A DNA stretch of 64,000 nt from Tritrichomonas musculus. Lineage: Eukaryota > Parabasalia > Tritrichomonadida > Tritrichomonadidae. The stretch lies in the NCBI GenBank assembly GCA_039105265.1, contig JAPFFF010000004.1, positions 5,270,001 through 5,334,000 on the forward strand, read 5' to 3'. Shown here piece by piece: positions 39,001 to 49,930 of the stretch. The notes below the pieces were generated by a model. That model did not search any database. It was not told the DNA's origin and was given only the letters and a program-made list of their open reading frames with translations. Position 1 is the stretch's first letter. Each line of letters starts with the position of its first letter. The position numbers and the translations under genes are program-made.

Positions 39001-41745
39001 CTCCTAAAATGTCCTTCAGTTAATCCAAGTTTATGTGATTCAAATAATTATACACCTCTAATGAATGCAATGCCAAATCATGAAATCATTAATGCAATTC
39101 TAGATTTTTATGGAGATGATTTTATTTATCAAACTAAGCAACTTAACTTTTTGTTAAAAAATACTCTGGAATTATTAATGGAAGAAGAACAAGTAGCAAT
39201 TCTTATTCTTGATAAAATTATAAGAATTAAAAATTTAAATTTAAATGATATTTATCATGATGAAAACTTCCTTCTTTTTGCTTGTAAATCTAATAATTTC
39301 GAGGTTTTTAATATGCTGTATAAATTGGAGAAAATTGATTTGAATGTTTATTATCCTAGTTCTGGTAACACCTCATTAATCATTGCTCTTTTGAATTCTT
39401 CTGATGAAATTGCTGAAATTTTAACTGAAGATCAACGAACAAATATAAATGCAAAAAACTTTGCTGGTGAAACAGCATTGTCAATTGCTATTTCTAGAGA
39501 TAAAAGCAAAATTGTTGATCTTTTATTACAGAATGAAAAATTTGATCCAAAAGAAAACAATATTTATGAATTATTAGCTAATTCATCAAAAGAATATCAA
39601 TTTAAAATTTTATCATCAAAATGGTTCGATGTAAATCATTCAATGAAATCATATAAAAATCTTGATTTATTATCATCATCATCTTTATCATCTATGACTT
39701 ATTCATCTTCTTATTCATCATCTTTTAGTTTATCTTCAAATTCTTCTGATAAAAAGAATAATAATAAATATGAAACTGTTTTGGAATACGCAATTGAGAT
39801 TAATAATGATGAAATGATTGATTTTATTATTCAACATCCAGATTTTGACAAAGAAAAATCAAACATTAAAGGAACACTTTCTAAAATGACTGAAGACAAA
39901 CCTGAAATATTTAAAAAGTTGTTAAATTTATTAAAAGAAGAAATAAATGACAATGATTATGGCCAGGAAACTCTTCTTTTAAAATCAATTAGACGATGCA
40001 ATATTACTTTTATTCAAGCTATTTTAAGTCATCCTTATTTTGATCCCAAAAAATATAATTTGTATGACTACTTTTTCCCAATTTTAAGATCATTTTCAAT
40101 GAAATCGTTAGAAGTAATAAAGGTTTTATATGAATATGACAAAGAACATGAAAAAACAATTGATTTTAAAAAATCATTAAGTCAAGGTGAAACTGTTTTT
40201 ACAGCAATTCTTCCTTCAAAATCTGTACAAGAAGAAGCTCAATTTGATCAAATTATTCAATTTTTTGTGGAAAATGGAGCTGACCCAAACATTCCAAATG
40301 AAGAAGGAAATTATCCACTTCAACATGCTTTAATTTTGTTTCAACTTAATTTTGTTCATTCATTAATAAAATCAAACAAAATTGACTTTTCAAAAAGGAT
40401 AAAATCACTTAACAATGCAACCTTTTTTCATTTGGCTGCAATTAAAGAAAACTCATCATTTTTGAAAGAATTTATAAAATATGATGAAAAAGATATAAAT
40501 TCAACTGATGATCAAGGTGAAACGCCTTTAATGTATGCTGCTAGATTTTATCGAGCTGATAATATAAAGCTTTTATTTGAATGTAATGACCTTGATTACC
40601 GTCGATGTAATAATAATAATAAAGATGCTGTTGAAATCATAACTGGTGAAGACAATCCTTTTGCACGGAATCAAGATCAACGTTTTGAAGCTAAAATTAA
40701 TGACAGATATTTATATTTACAACTTTTGTTAAAGAAAATTGATGGAATGAAATATAATCCAATTAGAGCAATACTTGATGATTTTAATAATTCTAAAGAA
40801 TATAAAATTTATGCATTTGAATCATTTATGTCATCAAGTAAAGAGGAAGAAGAAGAAAAAGAAGAAAATACAAAAGATGAAGTATTTAATTCATTCATCG
40901 ATAATTCAAGTCCGGCTCTTTCTGATGATGATCAAACATCTTCTTACAATGCTGCAACATCATCAGCAGAAAATAATTCTGATGTAGCAAATGTTTTTAA
41001 TAAAAAATCATCAGAAGTTGAAAAAGAAGTTGAAGATAAAAATATGGAATCGAATTCAAGTTTCAATGACGCATCTAGTTCAAAAGGACTTCCTCCTCTT
41101 CAACCTAAAAAGTCAGAGAAAGATGAAACACATCCAGTTCATCCACCAGATACAAAGACAAATTCTGTGAAAGAGAAACTGCCAAAATTAATTGACAAAG
41201 ATCACAGGAAAGAAGAGACCCAGACACAAGAAAATGATTCAGAAAAAGTTTGTCCTGTAAAAGAACCAGACACACAAAATTTGAGTCAAAATCAGCCAAA
41301 GTTGCCACTATTGGACATGACTTCATCACCTCGTTCACAACAAAACAAAGTCAGAATTCTCCAAGGTAAAGCTGAAGATGGTGACGCTGTTTCTCAATAT
41401 TCACTTGGCATTTTATATTCAATTGGGAAAGGAGTCCAGATTGATAAAAAGAAGGCTTTCGATTACTACATGATGGCAGCTGAGCAGGGACACGTGAATG
41501 CGATGTTTTCTGTTGCTTCTTGTTATTCATATGGAAAGGGAACAGAATTGAATAAAGAGAAAGCTTTTGAATTTTACCTCAAAGCGGCGGAGCAAGGTTT
41601 AGACAAGGCTCAGTTCGCTGTTGCCCACTTTCTCAGGTTTGGTGAGGGAGGAATTCAAAAGAATCGAGAAAAAGCAATTGAATGGTATCAGAAAGCAGCA
41701 GAGCAGGGGCACAAGGCTTCAATTGAAGCTTTGAAAAAATTATAA
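36082..41745 (+). CDS. Giant BTB-like/DUF3447/ankyrin protein with C-terminal Sel1 repeats
   Basis: 1887 residues from the ATG at 36082. Two BTB-like units come first (about 30-115 and 150-260), each starting FTITTN. A DUF3447 region follows, with the signature NYLNYAAAYGSIKCFKYLLL near 540. A long run of ankyrin repeats covers about 600-1580, e.g. DTALNMAVNIGHVKIVKALL and GETPLMYAARFYRADNIKLL, with Ser-rich insertions near 1210. A low-complexity Ser/Glu/Lys linker (about 1590-1750) leads to three to four Sel1 repeats (DAVSQYSLGILYSIGKGVQI ... EQGHVNAMF) to the end. The tail is visibly richer in G and C than the ankyrin part (GCTGAGCAGGGACACG style codons), suggesting that it was added more recently. 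Probable cytosolic scaffold. Confidence 0.88.
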   Translation: MNFIRFINNNSKPIIPDSHDIDTSFIFKSMSKLFTITTNNGSCNFNIEMLKDTSPVIANFIKNDLQNLQYHLNIDDERNILSKFDQLYQGQVVHLDKADLSIAEQIIRNLDIKCIYPFNQFLIQHDLDYDIIIDDQSFIEFLHKDHLKTFTITTNKNEYKCNIFGICSSKVIREYIDKNPTKKEFKYDFDDEFGEFQIICNIFNFETYSITADNMNLLKEICGHLQIENISEKIDRFIHKYDKFHDKIDKQQDVIDTIENLFDLLYHIKEKTVNFVAEFIVQSFWCQTEENVQELAAFILQVVNSDIRLHPYLTDLLKKLDNESNEKNNLKKLIPFIVKKLKFSFKTTFYECAFIYHLLKSEIISRETILCQLQNLKKKIGVSPLLVSDSNIGSLSLSDSDSSEYSYSIQNFDKFFFESNFFQFLTLWFLPEMFAVNCFDQEYIENDEVISFVESFLPDNLDEYKRIRDKGEPTDELTIALRNDDIDTLQSIISSHSNLKNEELIVPFNMFESFVPNGKTNYLNYAAAYGSIKCFKYLLLNYLKCDRSTFSFALFGGNIEIIKIVDNQKLGLNENDLSSESEYDSLSHDDFQFNSESRESKYDKIIPSICNHQNDLFDWIFGSKISSKQLNDKMMNKLLIVSVQTGNVHSFIEILSKRYDISNEMANTLYNIACFKGFYRLSKIIFRTFSKGRQHSFSFNSAASVSFGNLSIFKFSLNLLKTNKKLENAFILAVKRNNKNIIEYFFEKVVGKGFKFSLKSANKALNYSVMSKSSDLFIYLKEKFEGKCHISFNFSLIGDSLLRQSCKFCNFEAFKYIFEEIYPKTKREDFKVSLYFSEAVDSGSIELCQYLIDSKLYIDYNFLLNSLDQYSLINEDIVSLIVHNCNPSLKDQLLHYYFNFSLQHKLYSLVEFLLKQNIYDENALFYAVLNSDIQMVNLILKYKNDPIFINRMYNKDTALNMAVNIGHVKIVKALLKCPSVNPSLCDSNNYTPLMNAMPNHEIINAILDFYGDDFIYQTKQLNFLLKNTLELLMEEEQVAILILDKIIRIKNLNLNDIYHDENFLLFACKSNNFEVFNMLYKLEKIDLNVYYPSSGNTSLIIALLNSSDEIAEILTEDQRTNINAKNFAGETALSIAISRDKSKIVDLLLQNEKFDPKENNIYELLANSSKEYQFKILSSKWFDVNHSMKSYKNLDLLSSSSLSSMTYSSSYSSSFSLSSNSSDKKNNNKYETVLEYAIEINNDEMIDFIIQHPDFDKEKSNIKGTLSKMTEDKPEIFKKLLNLLKEEINDNDYGQETLLLKSIRRCNITFIQAILSHPYFDPKKYNLYDYFFPILRSFSMKSLEVIKVLYEYDKEHEKTIDFKKSLSQGETVFTAILPSKSVQEEAQFDQIIQFFVENGADPNIPNEEGNYPLQHALILFQLNFVHSLIKSNKIDFSKRIKSLNNATFFHLAAIKENSSFLKEFIKYDEKDINSTDDQGETPLMYAARFYRADNIKLLFECNDLDYRRCNNNNKDAVEIITGEDNPFARNQDQRFEAKINDRYLYLQLLLKKIDGMKYNPIRAILDDFNNSKEYKIYAFESFMSSSKEEEEEKEENTKDEVFNSFIDNSSPALSDDDQTSSYNAATSSAENNSDVANVFNKKSSEVEKEVEDKNMESNSSFNDASSSKGLPPLQPKKSEKDETHPVHPPDTKTNSVKEKLPKLIDKDHRKEETQTQENDSEKVCPVKEPDTQNLSQNQPKLPLLDMTSSPRSQQNKVRILQGKAEDGDAVSQYSLGILYSIGKGVQIDKKKAFDYYMMAAEQGHVNAMFSVASCYSYGKGTELNKEKAFEFYLKAAEQGLDKAQFAVAHFLRFGEGGIQKNREKAIEWYQKAAEQGHKASIEALKKL

Positions 41746-41824
41746 ATAAATGTATATTTAATTTAATATCTTCTTTTTACAATTATTTTGAAAAATCCTT
41801 AAGAATGTATTTTTTATTTTATGA

Positions 41825-41965
41825 ATTATATTGTTCTGAAAGAGTTTTTGTATTTACTGAATATCTTGAATGATTTGGTTCATCATTATCGTAGTAAAAC
41901 ACACCATCTCAATAATAGTAGTTTTCAAATTCATGTCTTTCTCCTTTGGTTTCATAAAAATCAAC
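41825..41965 (-). pseudogene. Short coding relic
   Basis: The minus strand reads KVDFYETKGERHEFENYYY, stop, DGVFYYDNDEPNHSRYSVNT, KTLSEQYNS, stop. It resembles the C-terminus of a lost gene; family not recognised. Confidence 0.3.
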
Positions 41966-41975
41966 TTTTATTAAC

Positions 41976-42005
41976 TGTAGTGTATTAACAAATTGATACA
42001 CTACA
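41976..42005. repeat. Perfect 10-bp hairpin
   Basis: TGTAGTGTAT (41976-41985) and ATACACTACA (41996-42005) around a 10-nt loop, between the convergent 36082 and 42286 genes. Function unknown. Confidence 0.6.
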
Positions 42006-42285
42006 CAACATCTTCAGTTAAAACTTTTTTAAAAAAATAAAGAGAAAAAATAAAATTAAAAATATAATTAGTTAAATGATAAAATCAATCTATAAGCGAA
42101 TTTATATGTGAATATATTTTCCGTTTTCTTTTTTATTACCAGATTAATTTTCGCATTTATATGGTTTTATAATTGCATCTAAGATCATTTCAATTATTTA
42201 TGATTATATATAATCAATCATATGATTTACATCTAAGATCATTTTAATAAGATTATGCCAATCATTATATTGACCAGAAAAAATT

Positions 42286-45200
42286 TTATTTTTCATAAAA
42301 AAGATCATTACCAATTCCTTCATAGAAATTAGAATTAATTTCTTCAATTCGTAATTGGTTATTTGATGATTCTCCCTCTTCTGGTTCATAAATACCAATT
42401 CTTCCAAATAATATTTTATATGGTTCTTTATATAAAACTATTTTCATTCCTTCTATTATTTTTTTCATTTCTTCTACATCCTCTGTAATCGTTTTGATGA
42501 TTATTTCACTCAATTTTTTCGGATAATTTAAAAATCTTTTTGTACAATCACTTTTCTTTTGAATTATCATTGTCTTAACATTTCTATAATGCTTTAAATA
42601 ACCTTTGTTATTCTCTTTTTCATTGTTGATAACTTCAAATTTATTTTGTTTATTCATGAATCTAAAAATATTATCAATCTTTTCATTATAATTCAAAATT
42701 GAGATATCACTTTCACATTCACCCTGTTTTTGCCGATTTTGTTCATCTTTGCATTCATCAAGGTATTTCTTTTTTATATGATTGTTATATGTATGATCAT
42801 TGTTGTTCAGACTATCACTGGGCTGTTCTTCCAGAATTTTTAAATTCAATTCAAGAATATTATCTTGCTTTGGTTCTTCAACTATCCATCCAAATGCTTT
42901 ATATGAATCATTTGAATCATTTCGATCAATAATAGTATCATTTTCATAGTGAAATAATGGATTGCTCATGATGAATTCTTTCAAATTAGTAATGATTAAT
43001 TTTTCATTTTTTTTTATTGTTTTGAAATAAAATCGGTATGAATGCTTCTTTGAATGGAATATGAGACAGAATAATGGACGAAATATGGCTTTCAAAATGA
43101 ATTCATTTGAAATATCTTCATGCAATGCTAATTCTGATTTTGATAAATAGTAATGTGAAAGTTTCAAATTTGTGTAACAAATGATGAATAATTTTGATAT
43201 TTCCAGTCGTTCATCTTCAATTTTGTGATTTCTAAATATTACTTCGTCGTTCTCAAAATTTGATGCATTTATATAATGTTCAATTGATTCTTCGATTTTT
43301 CCTTTTTCTTCATAAATATAAGCAAGATTGTATTCTGAAATAGCGAAATGACTTTTTGATGCTTCTTCAAAAAAGTGCTGTGCATCATCAATTTGATTTG
43401 AATAAAACTGACGATAAATACCAAGACTATTTTGTCCAAATGGGTGATTATACAATCCAGACTTTTTGAAATAATCTTCTGCTAACTCTTTGCTTTGAAA
43501 CAACTTTTCAGTAATATAAATCAATCCGAGAGCATTATTGGATTGATAATAATAATCATTATATATATATTTGTGGTCGTACGATTGTAAATTAAGCGAT
43601 TGAAATATTGATATATACTTTGTTTTTTCTGTATTTGAGCATTGTTTATAGTATTCGATTGCTTTATTCAAATCACGATCAACTCCAATTCCTTTTTCAT
43701 AAATAATTCCTAGATAAAAGTTCGAATTCATATTATTTTTGGATGACATTTCGAAGTATTCTCTCGCTTTTTTATAATCATGGTTTTCAATTAGACAATA
43801 GAAATGAAGAATTCCCATCTGATACAAAGCTTTTGGATTATTTTGAAATGCTGATAACTCAAAATATTTAAATGCTGTTTTATAATCTAGGTCAACTCCA
43901 TCTCCATTTCGATATAAAAGTCCTAATTTATATAATGATCTATCATAATTTTGTTTGGCTGATTTTTCAAAATAATACTTTGCTTTAGAAATATCTTGCT
44001 TCACTCCTAATCCATGATAATAGAGTGTGCCTAATTGATATAAAGATAATGGATTATCATCAGAAGACGTTTTATCAAAACAATATCTTGCTCTTGAATA
44101 ATCTTTTGGAACACCCAAACCTTTTTTATAGATCAAGCCTAAATTATATTTAGCAAACTCAAAATTTTGTTTGGCGGCTAACTCAAAATAATACCTTGCC
44201 TTTTCAAAATTCCTTTCAGCCCCACATCCCAAAAGATAAAGTTCACCTAAATTATTTAAAGCGTTTGGTTCATTTTGTTTTGCTGCCAATTCATAATATT
44301 TTTTGGCCTTTTCATAACTTTGTTCAACACCAAAACCATTATTATACAGGAATCCCAAATTACTTAATGCGATTGGTTCATTTTGTTCTGCTGCAAATTC
44401 AAAATATTCTTTCGCTTTTTCAAAACTTTGTTCAGAACCTAAACCATTCATATAAAACACTCCCAAAACTAAATGAGCTTTTGGAAAATTTTGTTCTGCT
44501 GCTAATTCAAAACATTCTTTTGCTTTTTCAAAACTTTGTTCAACACCTAAACCATTCATATAAAGCATTCCTAAATTGCATAAACCTAATGGATATTTTT
44601 GTTTAGCTGCCAATTCAAAATATTCTTTTGCTTTTTCAAAACTCTGTTCGACACCTGAACCATCTCGATAAAGTACTCCTAAATTATTGAAACCAGATCG
44701 ATTATTATGTTTAGCAGCTAATTCAAAGTATTCTTTTGCTTTATGAACATTTTTTTCAACACCTATGCCATTCAAATATAACATTCCTAAACTACACATT
44801 GCGAAATAATTATTATGCTGGGCTGCTATCTCAAAATATACGAGGGCTTTATGAATATCTTTTGCAACCCCCGACCCTTCTTGGTACATATTACCCAAAT
44901 TATTCATTGCCAAATAATGATTTTGTTCGACTGCTTTTTCATAATATTGTCGGGCTTTTGTATAATCCCGAACAACACCTTTACAAGTATGATATATGTT
45001 CCCCAGATAATAAAATGCATTTGCATTGTTCATTTCTGATGAGAGATCAAAATACTCTTTGGCTTTATGAAAATCTTGTTGAACGTTTTTACCATCATAA
45101 TAAATTTGCCCAACTGAACAAAGTATTTGTGATAGTTCTACATTATTAATGATATTTAATATTTGAAAGAGTTCGATTTCATGATTATTTTTATATTCTC

Positions 45201-46716
45201 CATCAATGAACAACAAATAATACATTTCTTTGAAATATTGTATAATTTCTGATTTGTTCATATCATGTATAATTTTCTTAAAGAATGGAATTCCTAAAAA
45301 ATGAAATGATTTCGCTTCATCACATAAAAAATCAATAATATCATTGATTAATGGACGATTATTTGAATAAATTGAAATACATTTATTGAAAATCTTTTGT
45401 AAATATTTGGGAATTTTATTTTCTTTTTTCATTTCTAATTTCCTTTGTAAATTGAGTATATTCATGTTATTTGATCCTTCTAAATTGTCTTCTTTTTCAT
45501 AAATGAAATAAATAAGTTGACCAAATGAGTATATATCTGTTGGAAATGAATATGTACTTTCAGAATATTGTTCCGGTGAGCTGTATATTATAGATCCGAG
45601 ATCAGAAGTTATTTCGGTTGTTGAATTTGTTATTTTTGTAATCGTATCAAAATCAGAAAGATAAGGAATATTATCATGATCAATAAGAATATTTAATGGT
45701 TTGATATCTCTGTGGATTAATGAATTTGAATGAAGATATTTAATTGCTTGTGCAATTCTAATTACCGTAATATGAGGAAAAAATGCATTGATGCTCTCTT
45801 TATTTTTTGAAAAATAATCGACTAGTGTTCCATTGCTCATGAATTCATAAATAAAACCAACAATTTTTTCTTTTTCTTTGACAAAACCATAGAATTTAGT
45901 CATACATCGGTGCGAATATTCTTTATTAAAATCAATTTCATGGGAAATTGATTTCATATCTTTTCCATTTTTAATGATTTTCATCATAAAAATATAAAAA
46001 CTTGTGATATGAACAACTAAATTAAATGTAAATCCCATATGGCAATAAATTTGTTGTAATTGTATAAAGTCTTTTTCTTCAAATTCATCTAATTTGCTAG
46101 TTTTGTTTATTTCATTTTTATCATCAATAATTTTTTTTAACATTTTCTCAGAATTGAAATTTGAAAAATCACTTTCATCCATTCCATGATTTTGTTTGAA
46201 TGAGAAAAAAGATGGATCTTTGAAATAATTAGTCGGTAAAAAATATCTTCGAATCATGTACGTTACAATAGGTTGAAAAGTAAGTTTAACAAATTCATTT
46301 GATTTTATATCTCGCTGAAAATATGAATATATAGGAGAGATTTCTTTTTTAACTTCTCTAATGTTTTCATCAGGGGAATTGAGATCAATAAAATAAAAAT
46401 TTTCATCATGATAAATTTGTTTAAATGAATTTATTTTTGAAAATTCGATAAATAAACAATAATTTTCAAAACAAAGAATGGAATCAAAAATATTTTTTTT
46501 TTGTTCTGAAATAATTTTTGTGTAAACAAAAAACTTATTTGCTTTCAAAAAATCATATAATTTGTCTTCTTGTTTGCTATCTTCATTTTTATCAAAACAT
46601 ATGAATTTAAATTGTGAATATAATTTCTTCAGATCCTCATTAAGAATGCCCTCTTTCAAAGTAATACATTCTGTAGGAAGGTTTGTAAAAGGAAATATTA
46701 AATTTTGTTCATCCAT
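42286..46716 (-). CDS. Protein kinase with a long Sel1 array
   Basis: 1476 residues from an ATG at 46716. Residues 1-150 are an N-terminal domain shared in style with the 18262-20403 protein. The kinase covers about 225-470: beta-3 Lys in FMMKIIKNG (K246), HRDIKPLN (335-341), DFD instead of DFG (355-357), SPEQ for APE and FPTDIYSFGQLIYFI in the C-lobe. From residue 525 on there are about 17 consecutive Sel1 units of 36 residues (A..YLGN.Y..G.GV..D...A..YYE.AA.QN), several nearly identical, then more divergent units to about 1180. The last 300 residues are unrelated and acidic. Likely a signalling scaffold; activity with DFD is uncertain. It is the intact paralogue of the decayed copy at 47386-49930. 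Confidence 0.88.
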   Translation of the reverse strand: MDEQNLIFPFTNLPTECITLKEGILNEDLKKLYSQFKFICFDKNEDSKQEDKLYDFLKANKFFVYTKIISEQKKNIFDSILCFENYCLFIEFSKINSFKQIYHDENFYFIDLNSPDENIREVKKEISPIYSYFQRDIKSNEFVKLTFQPIVTYMIRRYFLPTNYFKDPSFFSFKQNHGMDESDFSNFNSEKMLKKIIDDKNEINKTSKLDEFEEKDFIQLQQIYCHMGFTFNLVVHITSFYIFMMKIIKNGKDMKSISHEIDFNKEYSHRCMTKFYGFVKEKEKIVGFIYEFMSNGTLVDYFSKNKESINAFFPHITVIRIAQAIKYLHSNSLIHRDIKPLNILIDHDNIPYLSDFDTITKITNSTTEITSDLGSIIYSSPEQYSESTYSFPTDIYSFGQLIYFIYEKEDNLEGSNNMNILNLQRKLEMKKENKIPKYLQKIFNKCISIYSNNRPLINDIIDFLCDEAKSFHFLGIPFFKKIIHDMNKSEIIQYFKEMYYLLFIDGEYKNNHEIELFQILNIINNVELSQILCSVGQIYYDGKNVQQDFHKAKEYFDLSSEMNNANAFYYLGNIYHTCKGVVRDYTKARQYYEKAVEQNHYLAMNNLGNMYQEGSGVAKDIHKALVYFEIAAQHNNYFAMCSLGMLYLNGIGVEKNVHKAKEYFELAAKHNNRSGFNNLGVLYRDGSGVEQSFEKAKEYFELAAKQKYPLGLCNLGMLYMNGLGVEQSFEKAKECFELAAEQNFPKAHLVLGVFYMNGLGSEQSFEKAKEYFEFAAEQNEPIALSNLGFLYNNGFGVEQSYEKAKKYYELAAKQNEPNALNNLGELYLLGCGAERNFEKARYYFELAAKQNFEFAKYNLGLIYKKGLGVPKDYSRARYCFDKTSSDDNPLSLYQLGTLYYHGLGVKQDISKAKYYFEKSAKQNYDRSLYKLGLLYRNGDGVDLDYKTAFKYFELSAFQNNPKALYQMGILHFYCLIENHDYKKAREYFEMSSKNNMNSNFYLGIIYEKGIGVDRDLNKAIEYYKQCSNTEKTKYISIFQSLNLQSYDHKYIYNDYYYQSNNALGLIYITEKLFQSKELAEDYFKKSGLYNHPFGQNSLGIYRQFYSNQIDDAQHFFEEASKSHFAISEYNLAYIYEEKGKIEESIEHYINASNFENDEVIFRNHKIEDERLEISKLFIICYTNLKLSHYYLSKSELALHEDISNEFILKAIFRPLFCLIFHSKKHSYRFYFKTIKKNEKLIITNLKEFIMSNPLFHYENDTIIDRNDSNDSYKAFGWIVEEPKQDNILELNLKILEEQPSDSLNNNDHTYNNHIKKKYLDECKDEQNRQKQGECESDISILNYNEKIDNIFRFMNKQNKFEVINNEKENNKGYLKHYRNVKTMIIQKKSDCTKRFLNYPKKLSEIIIKTITEDVEEMKKIIEGMKIVLYKEPYKILFGRIGIYEPEEGESSNNQLRIEEINSNFYEGIGNDLFYEK

Positions 46717-46875
46717 TACCTTTTGGAACGAAAATCAAAAATTATTTGATATGATACATTTTAAAAATTTTTAAACTAAAAATAAGACAAATTTTCTTCC
46801 AAAAATATGCCTATCAATTTTTTCAATAAGAAATTTTCTTCAAAAAATATGTCATGTTGGAAGTGTATAAAAAAG

Positions 46876-47376
46876 CAGGGATGGGATTCTGAAAGTCCCG
46901 GGATATCCCGGGACAAAAAAGTGACATTTCCCTGGGAAATCCCGAAAAATTCCCGAATTTTTTTTTTTTTTTTTATATGGCATGTCATTTTCCCTCGGGA
47001 AAAATTTTTGACATCCCGAAAATTTTTTTAGTGAAAATATTATGCAAAATCAGAAAAATAAAAGAAGAAATCTTGGTAGTCTTATCCTAAATTAATATAT
47101 TACCTAAATGTATTATTTAAATATTATTAAAATAAAAATTGAAAGAATTTTATCCTAATTTTGATCATTATTTTTATATTTGCTAAGTATCCACCGAAAT
47201 ATATATAATGTCTCTCTTTAAATTCAGTATAAAACCATTTTTAAATAAAAATTAAAGTAATTTTTATTCTAGTTGAAACCTTTTTTGATTATCATATATA
47301 TATTATTCCAAAAAATTTTCCCAGGATTTTTTAAACGTATTTCCCGAAAATTTCCCTTTCCCGAATCCCATCCCTG
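46876..47376. mobile_element. MITE with CAGGGATGGGATTC ends (hAT-like inference)
   Basis: A 501-bp element. The left end CAGGGATGGGATTC and the right end GAATCCCATCCCTG are perfectly inverted over 14 bp and similar beyond. It is flanked by a perfect 9-bp direct repeat ATAAAAAAG (46867-46875 and 47377-47385). CAGGG ends suggest hAT (8-bp targets); 9 bp would also suit Mutator. The interior contains further CCCGGGA/TCCCGAAAA inverted words. No transposase. Its right part is read as the C-terminus of the Sel1 frame next door. Confidence 0.75.
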
Positions 47377-47385
47377 ATAAAAAAG

Positions 47386-49930
47386 TATTTTTTTATAGAA
47401 ATAAAATAAAAATATCTTAAAAATAATTTGGCATTTAAACTCACAAGAAAAAAAACCTTTCGTATATTTTTTATCAGTTATCGCAAGATACTCAATTATT
47501 TCTTCAGTGTATTGATCATTTGGATCCTCATTCAAATAAATAAGCGCCAAATTAAACTTTGAGAATAAATCATCTTTTTGACGAATTGCTTCTTTAAAAT
47601 ATGTGATCGCTGCTTTAATATTTTTATATCGTTTATATAAAACGCCGAGATTATTTTTAGAATATTGATCATTGAATGATGAAGCTCCTTTAAAATAACT
47701 TATTGCTTTGTCAATATCAGTTTTTTGGTATCTGCCATCTGAATAAATGACACCAAGATAAAAACGTGCATCATGTGATTTATTCTTCGCAAGTTCTAAA
47801 TAATAAATTGATTTCATTATATCTTGTTTTAAATCTTGACCAAAATAATATTTTTTACCAAGCCATAATTGTGCTTTTGAATAATCTTGTTTTACTGTCT
47901 CCATGTAATAATGCACTGATGATTTTTTATCTTCCATTTGAGGTGAATAATTCTTAATACAATCAAGCATGAATAATGATGGACCATCATATAATTTCGA
48001 AGAAAGTAGAAAATAATTCACAGATTCTTTTAAATTTTTTAATTTCAAGTATAAAAATCCCAATTTTCGATTTGCATCAACATTGATCGGCTGCAAGTTT
48101 CAAATATTTAAATGCTTTATTCATATCTATTATATTTTGGCGTTGAATAAATTTCACAAAGATAAAATTGTGCCAATGAATAATTTTGATTAACTGACAA
48201 TGTGAAATAATGAATTGCTCTATCAATATCTTGTGGAATGTATGGACATTTGTAATTTATAACTGCAATATTATACTGAGCAACAGGATGATTGTGGCCT
48301 GCAGCAAGAGTATAATAATAAAGAGCTTTTTATATATCTTTCACACCATATTTATCATAATAATAAAGAGCTTTTGTTCAGCAGCAAGTGTGTAATAGTG
48401 AATTGCTAGATTCATATCACGTATTGTCACCTTCCCTTCAAATTACAATTCAGCAGCATAATATTGCGATTCTGGATGATTATGTTCAGCAGCACGTAAG
48501 AAATATTCAAATGATTTCTTTTTGTCAATTTATTCACGCCAATAAATAATCCTTGTTCTGAAGCAAGTGTTAAATAATGTATCGCTTTTTTTAACATCTT
48601 TTTTATTATGAACTTCATCATAATAAATTAATCCAAGGTTATGTTGGGCTGGTGCATAATTTTGTTGGGCAGAAAGTGAAAGATAATGAATTGCCTTTTC
48701 AGTGTCCATGTTAAGTATTTTGCCCATCATGTAGAAATAGCCATACATGCAGAATACAAATTTTGAATCTTCATAAAACCAGATTGTCAATTTATGAATC
48801 ATTTCGTCGATGTTCTGCTCAAAACTGTTGTTTTTATTATATGCATGTTTAAGAAATCGAAAATCTTGAATATATTGCTTGTCAGATCTCATATATTTCT
48901 TTTTAAGTGCCCTTTTAATGTCATCTAGATCATCTTCATCTATCATAATACAATATTCCAGCTTTTCTTTAGCTTTTTTGTTATTTTGGCAGCTGAAAGC
49001 TGATAATATTGAATTGATTTCACCATGTCTGTCCCATTTAACTGTCCTTTTTCATGCAAAAGGCCAAGCTGAAACATTGATTCTGAATTTTCATATTCAG
49101 CAAGGAAAACTAAAAATTTCGAGAAGATTTTAGTATAAGTTTTTTTGCAGGCTTCAAAACAATCTGCTACTGATATTTGCGTAACATTTGAAAACAAATT
49201 TATGTAAAAATGTTGTATTAAATGCGAAATATTTGGCCTTTTCTCTGGATTTGTTTGAATGCACAAATTGATTATTTTTCCAATCATCGGATTCTCTTGA
49301 ATAGATTGTTCATCAAAGAAATATTTAAGAGTCATTCCAATTGAATATATATCGGTTTTATTTGAAACCTTTTGACCTTCTTGAATTTCTGGCGATTTAA
49401 AACAACTAGTAAAATCTTTTGTCATTTCTTTTTCTGGAATAATCAAATCATCTTTTATCATTCGGTCGAAATCAATAAGAATTGCTGTGTTGTTATTTTA
49501 TTCAATTATAATGTTGAATGGTGTCAAATCTCTATAAATGTAATGATTTTTGTGCATTTTTTCAATCACAATCATGATTTCAAAAATGTATTTTATTTTG
49601 TCTTTAAATGTCAGATCTTTTATCTAATGTTTTGCCTTGAATAAATTCAATTAATATGTAATCTTGTAAATCCATTTTCCCTGCACCATAAAACCTCGGA
49701 CAGAATGGGTGGTGAAAATTCTTGTAATTCTCAATTTCTCTCTTGTATACTATTTCTTTATCCTTATAGGAAAATTTCATTACTAATATTTCTTCAGCTT
49801 CAATTAAATAAATTAATTCAACAGATCCTGAACTTTCTCGCCCATAAAGGCCTAAACTTAAATATTCTTCTTTTTTAAGGTTTGATTCACTGACTTTTGA
49901 CTGAAAAAGTTCATCGCATTTTTCAATTCT
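47386..49930 (-). pseudogene. Decayed kinase-Sel1 gene
   Basis: Read from 49930 downward: DRIEKCDELFQSKVSESNLK, a kinase N-lobe (SLGLYGRESSGSVELIYLIE, LVMKFSYKDK), LIEFIQGKTLDK, then a shift; IYRDLTPFNIIIE, a TAA, NNNTAILIDFDRMI (YRD and DFD as in the paralogues), KSPEIQEGQKVSNKTDIYSI and the C-lobe. Sel1 units follow through several frames: 49461-48943, 48946-48530, then broken pieces to 48096 and an open stretch 48096-47400. I count at least six interruptions (stops or shifts). The downstream end is invaded by the MITE at 46876-47376. It is a paralogue of the gene at 42286-46716. Confidence 0.75.

Noticed and set aside
44196-45149. Plus-strand frames opposite the Sel1 array
   Set aside because: Shadow frames of a 108-bp coding repeat on the minus strand.
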